Source: Argyresthia goedartella
Lineage: Eukaryota > Arthropoda > Insecta > Lepidoptera > Argyresthiidae
Direction: 5' to 3'
Assembly: GCA_949825045.1 (NCBI GenBank)
Contig: OX463807.1
Span: 39,328,749-39,392,748 of the forward strand
DNA length: 64,000 nt
Program-made: the position numbers and the translations under genes
Notes under the pieces: generated by a model
What the model was told of the DNA's origin: nothing
Seen by the model: only the letters and a program-made list of their open reading frames with translations
Database searches by the model: none
Part shown: one piece after another, positions 57,801-64,000 of the stretch
How the letters are laid out: every line of letters begins with the position of its first letter
Position numbering within the stretch: position 1 is the first letter of the stretch

Positions 57801-58643
57801 TTTCTCTTCTGAATTTAAATGTTCGTGACGAATTTGATCGAGAACGCGTTGTTTTCTATCTGAGGTAACTTCATGAGAAGTGGAGAAGACATTCTGAGAT
57901 GGGCTCTGAAAAGAGTCGACAGGTAAATCCATAGGAGTAAGACGAACTGAGAAATCTTTGATTTCGATTGGGTTTTCCAATGTATTTAAAATAGAGACAT
58001 TAACTCTAAAGTTCGGCTTAACTGTGACAATGCAGTTTGCAAGGTAAACACCTTCGCAGAATGTGTGATCGAGTATCAGCGCTTCGCGCAAAGAGTCTAA
58101 TTCCGAAATGTCATTAGACACAAGACATTCAATAACTGCTTCGGATCGAGCAGGTATAATAAAGCAAGGATTGCTAAGCGAAAATGGAATAGAGAATTTT
58201 TGCATTTGCAAAGTCTTAGTCGAGTATTTAATATCCATTTTATAGTTGTCCAGAAAATCGCTACCGAGAATGCCATCGAATGGCAAGCGCACTGAGTCAC
58301 TAATCGCGTGTAAATTGAAGTTCAGCGCTACTATACTCTGTTGGGAAAATCGGTAGGATAAGTCAAGTTCAAGGGACCCAAGAGATTCTACATGAGAATC
58401 GTCGTCATTTAGACCTTTAATTTTAATAGTTTGAGGTCCCAAATCGGAATGCTTATTTAAACTTGAGAATTTCACAATGGAAATTGAAGCACCCGAATCT
58501 ATTAAGAAACAGAGAGGTTTCTGTGAACGGCTCGTCTGTAAAAACACGTGAGGAAGCGAAACCCTAGGGTTGAGATTAAAAACAGTATATACTGTGCTTT
58601 CTTCACATGTAGAATCTCTAGGGGTAAACCCCGGAAAACTCAA
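54849..58643 (-). CDS. Provirus Pol: protease, RT, RNase H, integrase
   Basis: Open for 1264 codons. Protease FLIDSGAS (D49). RT with STLDLVSGF (D414) and YVYLDDCIVY (D483, D484). RNase H with TTDASNYAVG (D630), TDHRPL (D696) and NADALSR (D739). Integrase with the zinc ligands H932, H939, C969, C972, then LDIVGP (D1002), LSDQGTCF (D1062) and NGALERS (E1098). All catalytic residues are present. The frame extends upstream through a repeated proline/lysine linker toward gag but meets a TAG at 58755-58757, so frameshifted Gag-Pol synthesis would stop there. Confidence 0.95.
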   Translation of the reverse strand: MSFPGFTPRDSTCEESTVYTVFNLNPRVSLPHVFLQTSRSQKPLCFLIDSGASISIVKFSSLNKHSDLGPQTIKIKGLNDDDSHVESLGSLELDLSYRFSQQSIVALNFNLHAISDSVRLPFDGILGSDFLDNYKMDIKYSTKTLQMQKFSIPFSLSNPCFIIPARSEAVIECLVSNDISELDSLREALILDHTFCEGVYLANCIVTVKPNFRVNVSILNTLENPIEIKDFSVRLTPMDLPVDSFQSPSQNVFSTSHEVTSDRKQRVLDQIRHEHLNSEEKKVLLDCCTQYTDIFYLEGDPLTCTNAIQHSINTGDAPPIHVKSYRFPEVHKQEVENQMQKMLAQNIIRPSISPWSAPVWVVPKKMDASGKQKWRVVIDYRRLNDVTVNEVYPIPLITDILDQLGHSKYFSTLDLVSGFHQICLNPADSAKTGFTVTNSNGTSGHYEFVRMPFGLKNAPSTFQRLMNTVLSGLQGLHCYVYLDDCIVYSHDLDSHIQKLKLVFDKFREFNLKMQPDKCEFLRREVSYLGHMITDKGVSPNPEKIKAISEFPVPQNAKDIKSFLGLTGYYRRFIDNFSKIIKPLTCLLKKDIPFIRSQEQEFSFNFLKEKLITAPLLQYPDFTQPFVVTTDASNYAVGAILSQGEIGNDKPIAYASRTLNKAEGNYSTTEKELLAILFGINTFRPYLYGYRFKIVTDHRPLVWLFNAKDPGGRLLRWRLKLEEYDYEIAYKPGRVNANADALSRNPVNAISHSNLNKCSCEIHFKKQFTKSLSNDTQIQEHNEPLHLSKHKLVACPTSLDFDYSMPSCEQLLSTVDNSADLLLAEREPETVLTAHSNNKKIYFLFTKVHHYDETSYRVIYNLIMKLRDVVIAEDQTDLAIPDFSEPFTKLDYTKVYNIISFVFHGTNIKIHIYKNQINYPSPVEVPKILKENHGTTIAGHPGIQRMFNRIRATYYWKGMRSDIERFVKDCSLCKINKPLRKCNKAPMIITSSSTKPFERLALDIVGPLPEAGFQKFKSILTLQDDLTKFSCAYPMIGSTTDEVARNLIHFFSLFGFPKMILSDQGTCFTSELFKQLTQILKVKSLYSTPYHPQTNGALERSHATLKEYLKSFVNENHNDWHCYLATAILAYNTTPHCTTQFTPFELLYGYQPSIPSNVYDSNDGTTYQEYIRALQYRMKYSRQRALENIQKSKESSKTYYDGSTKDIKYKAGDLVYLKQHHRLRKALSPIWKGPFKVLKVHDKNNVTICVNRKHVKYHVNELKPG

Positions 58644-58945
58644 GTTATCTTGAGGGGAGAGATTCGTGGACTCATTGAGAGTATTAGAACTAGCCTGAAG
58701 GGGAAACTCATTTTTGAGTAGAGGCGTAGTAGTAGAGCTAGTCTTGGGTAGAAACTAATTTTTGAGTAAAGACCTAGCATTTGATTTTTTTGAGCTAGCC
58801 TTAGGGGTAACCCTTTTTTTGAGTGGAGGCTTAGCAGAACTGGCCTTGGGTAGAAGCTCGGGGAGTGAAGGCGCAGATTTTTTTGATAACGTGTCTTTTA
58901 TGATAGGAGTATTAGGCTCCGGTAGACACGGAACCGGAACCGATT

Positions 58946-59937
58946 TTAGTTTAAATCAGTTTCGATTTCGATTTCATCTGAGTGTTCAAGCGCAGTGTGG
59001 ACACTGGCTTGAGGAGACGATGATGACTCACCGTTTTTGCGTTTCAATCTAAAACACTCAGTAATAAGATGCCCTACCTTTTTACAATAGGCACAACTTT
59101 TGTTCCTGTCAAATTTTGAAGAAGAAGGTCCGCTTTGAGAGGGAGGAGAATTGATAGCATGAACACGATGACCTTCATTAGATTGTTTTCTCTTTTTAAA
59201 ACAATCGGAAGCGGAATGACCGCTTTGATGACAGAAAGAGCATTGTAGGGATGCTCGTTGAGACACCCGGGAAAGATTGAAGATTTTCTCTTCTTCGATA
59301 GCGTGTGTGATGGCTTCGGAAAGAGTCTTGGGTTGCGGCACCTAACAATATGTGCAAATTTGGTGTTCATCCCTAACATAAAAGTGTTGAGGGCTAAATC
59401 CTCCATCGCCGCTAGCCTTCCTACAAGCTCGCTCTTATCCACACAGCTATAATGGATTTCGGATTGAAGTCGAGTTAAACACGACTCTATTTGCAATGAA
59501 TATTGCGTCACGCTCTCGTCGGCTTTCTGGCGGCAATTTTGCAAATCTACTAAGAGATGCGTGGAGTGTTTCTTTTCGCCAAAAGTAGTTTTCAGGAAAG
59601 ACTTGATATCACTCCAGCTTTCAAAATTTTTCAAACAACAGGCTAATTGAGCCTTGCCTTCGAGCTGTGATACAATATATTTTATAAGCACGTTCTGTTG
59701 TTCTGTCGTAGCTAAACTGATTGCATTTTCGCAGTTAGTGAGAAAAGCCGGGAGAGTTTCTCGGTCACCATTATAGGGCCGAATGAATTTAGTAAGAACC
59801 GACAAAGTTACTGAAGAAGCCATTTTTTTCTTAGGCGCTTTTACTTTCGGTTCGGGTTCTGCCTCGCTTCCAGAGCTATCAGAAGTTTCGAGGGCAGATT
59901 CCACGTCAACAAATTCCTCCTTTTTCGGTTGAACCAT
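58946..59937 (-). pseudogene. Provirus Gag, one frameshift
   Basis: ATG at 59935-59937. An acidic head is followed by a capsid-like domain (LTKFIRPYNGDRETLPAFL ... WSDIKSFLKTTFG ... ESVTQYSLQIESCLTRL) of Ty3/gypsy Gag. Near 59340 the frame shifts by one base and the new frame continues with LSEAITHAIEEEKIF and two zinc knuckles, CSFCHQSGHSASDC and CAYCKKVGHLITEC, which bind genomic RNA. It ends at 58946 before the pol linker. The break inside the capsid/nucleocapsid junction is most simply a mutation or sequencing error, since the normal gag-pol shift lies downstream. Confidence 0.9.
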
Positions 59938-60734
59938 GAATGAAATTTAAAATCCAGAGCAACAGAATATGCGACACACAAAACTAAAATGTTGTAAACT
60001 AGACTTGTAAAAGTAAACGTGTAAACGTGTTGTATAAAATAAACCCTATAAAATGTTCACGTAAAAATGTTCATGTAAAAATAACGTAGAAACACTGTAA
60101 ATTCACACTCAAAAACACAATTCACAGATAATTTAAAAGATGAATCAACTCACAGGAGAACCAGGAACATCTCGGAGAACCCGGGTATGTAGAAAGAAGT
60201 GACCCGAAGTACCAAAACTGGCGTAGTCACGTTGTAGCAGTGACGTCGGTACAGGTGAGGTAGTTAGCGGCGAGTGTCCGGCGACACAAAAGTGTCGCAT
60301 TTCTACGGAATTCTTCGACGGCTACTGTTTGAAGTTGGAGTCACGACGTAGTGCAATAATTATTGCGAAACTGGTTTTGATGAATTGAGCTGGAAAATGT
60401 GAATAAAATGAAGAATATAAATGAAGTTTGAGTCAACTCGATGAACCGATGATGATGATCTGCTTGTCTTCTTCTGATGCGGGCTCGCACAGCAGGATGT
60501 GTGGAGACTGACCGTCGACCAGGGGAAAGTTAGTGCAGGCTCAAGCTCGAGAGCTGAGGCTTACTGTCGACCAACCGGTGACCAGTGATGCTGCGGGCTA
60601 CACGCGGCTCACGCGAAGGCGGAGACTTATCATCGGGCAACACGGCACTGAATTTACAGACCTTTCTTGATGCGACAGGGACCGCGAGTTCTTTTAAATG
60701 CCAGATCTTACACGAAGCAAGGTTTTTCTTCTGG
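59938..60734 (-). promoter_or_regulatory. Provirus leader
   Basis: About 800 bp untranslated region between primer site and gag, expected to hold the packaging signal and a splice donor for env. No reliable gene. Confidence 0.6.
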
Positions 60735-60755
60735 CATCCCACTTCTGACACCACT
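60735..60755 (-). promoter_or_regulatory. Primer-binding site
   Basis: Directly after the LTR the minus strand reads AGTGGTGTCAGAAGTGGGAT, a primer-site-like sequence ending in a purine-rich stretch, as seen in several gypsy-type elements. The tRNA is not assigned. Confidence 0.6.
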
Positions 60756-60956
60756 TATTTTGGGGTCCGTGCCGCAGGTCTTTTTAAAAAAACTATTTAA
60801 TTAACCACACAGATTTATTAGTTTTCACAATAAGTAAGACAACTTTTCAGTATCGCGGCTATGGGTTGACTAACTATTTTAGGTACAAAACTCTATATAA
60901 ATGAAGTGTAAATTGCATGCGTCTGCTCTATTCACGTAATAAAGTAGTTCATAACA
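60756..60956 (-). repeat. Provirus 5' LTR
   Basis: 201 bp, 200 identical to 52554-52754. On the minus strand it starts TGTTATGAAC and ends CCCCAAAATA against the primer site, where the other copy ends CCCCAAAACA. Confidence 0.95.
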
Positions 60957-60960
60957 GTAC

Positions 60961-61200
60961 GTTCTGATAATAAATACTTAAGCCATTAAACGAAATCATT
61001 GCAAACTAAAACAAACATAGCAACATAATAAGCAGCGGTATGAAAAGCCAGAATAATAAACAATTTTGGTAAAAACACAATAGAATATAGTGTAACGTTG
61101 TAAGTTACCGTTGTCTTCACTCTATCATTAACTGGTCTTATTTTAAATTTAAGTAGTAATTCTCTTAATAAAACTACCAAATGAGGCTAGTAATCACAGT
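60961..61200 (-). pseudogene. LINE 5' part: start of ORF2 and upstream sequence
   Basis: ATG at 60996-60998 starts MISFNGLSIYYQN, whose last codon meets the provirus at the GTAC duplication; on the other side the reading continues as RGLRTKTEEVYRN into the endonuclease. YQNVRGLRTK is the classic start of a jockey/CR1-type endonuclease. No ORF1 is recognised upstream, so the copy may be 5' truncated or the family may lack it. Confidence 0.8.
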
Positions 61201-61460
61201 ATTGATTTTCACGCGCTGTACTGGCAGCATTCCACTGTTGACGACTCGCTCGCTCTGCTATGATTGGCCCGTTTTGAACTAACTAGCCGTGACCGCAACT
61301 TGACTTTGCGGCGCCGGCGTCATTCCGAAAACTCACTCGGCACTGTGCGCACGTCCGTCCTGCTGGCGCTCTGTAACGGTCCTTTTTTACCGTACGCCGA
61401 CGAGCGACTCTAAGCAGTGGTTGCTTGCGTTTAATCATAACGTACTGCTAGTAGTTACGT
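61201..61460. other. GC-richer unassigned stretch
   Basis: Between the LINE and the plus-strand LTR; includes GCGGCGCCGGCGTC near 61310. No gene recognised. Confidence 0.35.
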
Positions 61461-62427
61461 TTTAGTTTTGTCTGTGCTTCATATTAACCCCGATTGAGGT
61501 GAGTGGTGAAAGATACTGTTTTAAAATCATCTTACCGTTAGGTACTTTCGGGCTTACTCATTTGTGTCCAGAATCATCTCATTTCATTTATTGCTTGTTG
61601 CGTTTTATTCCTTTTAGACTCGCTAATTATTATTTCGCGATATTCACATCGCATTGTAACGCAAATTGCTACCCGCTTTTAGACACGCGTTAGTGTGTCT
61701 TGGCTTCTTATAGAATGTCTGGAAAATATGTTCAGCTTACTAAATTATACTAGCTACCTTTTTGTGTGGAAATTGTTGATTGTTACCGGCAGATTTCATA
61801 TTTGGGCATTTCATAAAATGTCCGGATTGTTTGCATAATGTCCCAAGTGAGGTCTGCCGATAAACAAATAAATATCCTTTTTTTATATATAGAAATAATT
61901 AATGTTACCGGCAGATTGCACATTTGGACATTTTGTAGAATGTCCGATTATTTGTAAAATGTCCCAAGTGGGGTCTGCCGATAACAAATATGAATGCTTG
62001 CTTGTTTTTATTCCTAGCACTGTATTTTCCTTTGTATATGTAACTCCGTTCTGATTGTTACCACCACGACAACACTATTCTTTTCTTGGCGGGTGGAGCA
62101 TTCGGACGGAGTGCAGTAACAGATGTTAAAGGAGGAACGGTTTCGAATTCCAGTTCGGGGTTCTTGGCACCTCTTCGGGATCACCGCTACCCTACGGTTT
62201 CCCGGTTCCTGACACCGCTTCGGGCTAACCTGCTTCCCTGCTCCGGCTGCATTCGGACCGTTACTTCTCCGACGTCAGCGGCACTCCGACTACGGCAAAA
62301 CCCGCAGGGAAGATTCGTTGCTGCGTAACCAGGGTCAGACTACATTTGGAGAACCCACGTTAAATAAAATTTCTTGTTGGCTACCTATTTGGAATCTTTT
62401 TATTCCTCTCCAAGTAGGGACGTCACA
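61461..62427 (+). mobile_element. Ty3/gypsy-type 5' LTR (left boundary unknown)
   Basis: The right end is set by GACGTCACA directly before a primer-binding site. The left end cannot be fixed because the partner LTR is outside the window; 61461 is only a guess. Contains two tandem regulatory-looking repeats (61790-62000), GC-rich sequence at 62085-62330, and an AATAAAATTTC polyadenylation-type signal near 62364. Confidence 0.5.
61790..62000 (+). repeat. Two ~130-bp-spaced repeats in the LTR
   Basis: Unit GTTACCGGCAGATT ... GGACATTTTGTAGAATGTCC ... ATGTCCCAAGTGGGGTCTGCCGATAA appears twice (starts about 61782 and 61913). Each is framed by facing TTACCGGCAGA and TCTGCCGATAA and contains inner GGACAT/ATGTCC motifs, like clustered protein-binding sites. 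Confidence 0.8.
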
Positions 62428-62428
62428 G

Positions 62429-62445
62429 TGGCGCCCATAACGTGG
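62429..62445 (+). promoter_or_regulatory. Primer-binding site (tRNA-Lys-like)
   Basis: TGGCGCCCATAACGTGG is close to the TGGCGCCCAACGTGG site complementary to the 3' end of a tRNA-Lys, with a short AT insertion. It stands two bases after the LTR end. Confidence 0.75.
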
Positions 62446-62943
62446 TTAGTCTGGCCTTGCTTACGCTGTAAGTAGTTAGTTGTTTGTGTGTGCGTGTTTT
62501 TGTAAACGTTTACCTGTGTTGTAATTTTGGTTTTGCTTAGCAACTTCTGTGTACGTGGTTATTATTCAAACTTTTAAATTGTAGTGTTTTTTTCAAATTC
62601 CTACGTTGGTTTTAATTTCTCGTTCTCTTATAAAAAAATTAACCACCTACCCACTAGTTGCAATATTTTTATTTGCAGTTTTAACATATATATTTTTTTC
62701 TACATCGTCATTCACTTCATTCATACCGTCAAAACCTAACGTACATAAATCATTTTGTAACAGAACGGAGACTAATTAGTAGCGTCATTTTCAATTCCTT
62801 GATTTCTCTTCCTGTGCTGTCCCGGGAAATCAAAAAAGAATACGGCAGTTGCATTTCCTCCTGTGCATGTCGTAAGAGGCGACTAAAGGAATCAGTACAC
62901 TTTCACTACTCATCTCTTTGGTATTTATTATTTGAGCTGCATC
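62446..62943 (+). promoter_or_regulatory. Leader of the gypsy-type element
   Basis: AT-rich untranslated stretch between primer site and gag ATG. Confidence 0.55.
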
Positions 62944-64000
62944 ATGTCTTTTCAAATTAAGTTTCTCTCTCTAAACAAAGCAGAACTGGAGTACGAAGTT
63001 GCCATCAGAGGTGAAAACCCAGGCACTACCGTAGAAATTTTACGTAAACAAATAACTAAACTTGTGACAGAATACCCGTCAGAGGACGTTCTGTTATCTC
63101 ACCTTGAACCTAAGGACGACTTACTTGCAGTCGTCAAAATCTTGGACAAAGTGCAATCTACTCTTGACGGACCTGCACCAGATAGATCCTCTCTTCTTAG
63201 GACACAAAATCTGATGCACCATGCCTATCACAGATTAAGTCGGGTACCTACGGATGAAAAGTTCGAAACGGGCCATGATCAACTGTCGGAGATTTACCGA
63301 AAATATTATTCGAAGATCCTAGCTCTCTTATCACAAGCAAAGGATCCCCTTTCAATATCTTCCTCGTCTAATACTGCGTGTAGGGAATCAACGCCATCTG
63401 TTAGTGGCGCGAGCGTGATTTCTGTAACTTGCGAGCGTAGCAATACTTCCGAACTTAGTAAATTGAAGTACGACGGGAAATCATGTGTTCGGGCTTTTAT
63501 CGAAAGGGTTTCGGAACTGTGTCAGGCCAGAAATATTTCGGACTCCAAACTTCTGTCCTATGCAACGGAAATTTTCACCGATCAAGCATTGCACTGGTTC
63601 CGAAGTATAAGAGATAGCGTTAACAACTGGTCGGATCTCAAATCTCTGTTGTTAGAGGATTTCAGCCAAACTGACTATGATTATCGTCTACTTTCTGAAA
63701 TTAGGGCTCGCACTCAGGGCGAATCAGAAACGATAACCATTTATCTTTCCATAATGGCAGGAATGTTTTCGCGCTTATCGAAACAATTATCCGAAGAGGA
63801 CAAATTAGAGATACTATTGCACAATATCCGGCCATGTTATGCGAGTACGTTGGCCTCGGCAACTCAGATTGTGGATATTGGGGTATTGAGAACGTTGTGC
63901 AAAAATTACGAAAATATACAAACCCGTATGTCACACTTTCGCGAGCCACCAACGATTACCACACACACACTAGCACCCGAATTTGCTTACAAGCCATGTA
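62944..64000 (+). CDS. Ty3/gypsy-type Gag, open to the window end
   Basis: ATG at 62944-62946; no stop through base 64000 (352 codons). The first ~170 residues are helical and acidic (MSFQIKFLSLNKAELEYEVA). A linker rich in serine follows, then the capsid domain: LKYDGKSCVRAFIERVSELC, DQALHWFRSIRDSVNNWSDL, DFSQTDYDYRLLSEIRARTQ and GESETITIYLSIMAGMFSRL, the retrotransposon Gag pattern W-x-L-K...F...Y.....R.Q...E. Zinc knuckle and pol would lie beyond the window. It directly follows an LTR and primer site, so this is a 5' end with an intact start and may be a young copy. Confidence 0.88.
   Translation, partial: MSFQIKFLSLNKAELEYEVAIRGENPGTTVEILRKQITKLVTEYPSEDVLLSHLEPKDDLLAVVKILDKVQSTLDGPAPDRSSLLRTQNLMHHAYHRLSRVPTDEKFETGHDQLSEIYRKYYSKILALLSQAKDPLSISSSSNTACRESTPSVSGASVISVTCERSNTSELSKLKYDGKSCVRAFIERVSELCQARNISDSKLLSYATEIFTDQALHWFRSIRDSVNNWSDLKSLLLEDFSQTDYDYRLLSEIRARTQGESETITIYLSIMAGMFSRLSKQLSEEDKLEILLHNIRPCYASTLASATQIVDIGVLRTLCKNYENIQTRMSHFREPPTITTHTLAPEFAYKPC

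Larger units (their letters stand above)
52554..60956 (-). mobile_element. Errantivirus-like provirus (Ty3/gypsy class with env)
   Basis: An 8403-bp element with two 201-bp LTRs, gag, pol and env on the minus strand and a 4-bp GTAC duplication at 52550-52553 and 60957-60960. The gene set and the baculovirus-F-like envelope are those of insect errantiviruses. Lesions: one frameshift in gag, one stop upstream of protease, one stop in env. The pol core is open. It sits inside the endonuclease codons of the LINE at 49455-61000. Confidence 0.95.

Noticed and set aside
61461..62427. Host promoter for the open frame at 62944
   Set aside because: The primer-binding site directly after CACA and the Gag product show it is an LTR.

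Overview
The window is a stretch of insect, most likely lepidopteran, nuclear DNA made almost entirely of transposable elements. I see no complete host gene, no rRNA, no functional tRNA and no CRISPR array. The moth/butterfly guess is an inference from the mix of elements: tRNA-headed SINEs whose body carries a GTTTCCTCACGAT-type core, CR1/jockey-like and RTE-like LINEs, a TTAA-flanked piggyBac, a (GTCC)n-bearing dispersed repeat, DIRS-like tyrosine-recombinase retrotransposons and an env-bearing errantivirus-like provirus.

Layout. 1-2500: 5' half of a BEL/Pao LTR retrotransposon on the minus strand (LTR, leader, gag, start of protease), cut by the window edge. 2740-4106: decayed Harbinger transposase. 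4960-5270: possible Transib relic. 6103-13290: two inverted arrays of a ~310-bp repeat enclosing copies of a dispersed repeat, a LINE tail, a nearly intact piggyBac (9271-11780) and a LINE reverse transcriptase fragment. 13.5-24.9 kb: SINEs, a (GTCC)n-bearing repeat, hairpins, two tandem repeats, and a hAT element (19031-20985) with a perfect 8-bp target duplication. 25.0-29.8 kb: scattered pieces of an old DIRS retrotransposon with LINE, Crypton-like and other insertions between them. 31.3-38.2 kb: a three-level nest, BEL/Pao pol split by an RTE-like LINE that is split by a DIRS element (32205-37194) with inverted terminal repeats, internal complementary region, gag, RT/RNase H and tyrosine recombinase. 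38.3-43.0 kb: LINE fragments in both orientations. 44784-49454: a second, more diverged DIRS/PAT-like element. 49455-61000: a CR1/jockey-like LINE split by an errantivirus-like provirus (52554-60956) with near-identical LTRs and gag, pol and env. 61.5-64.0 kb: 5' end of a Ty3/gypsy-type element on the plus strand whose open gag runs off the window.

How the parts relate. The elements do not form a pathway; they form a layered insertion history. The provirus (LTRs 200/201 identical, GTAC flanks) and the hAT (perfect TSD) have the cleanest junctions, while the DIRS pieces at 25-30 kb and the Harbinger, Transib-like and Crypton-like fragments are far more decayed. Nearly every coding region here carries one or a few stops or frameshifts. 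The clear exception is the gag at 62944-64000, which is open to the end of the window; the provirus pol is open from its protease to its end but has a stop just upstream.
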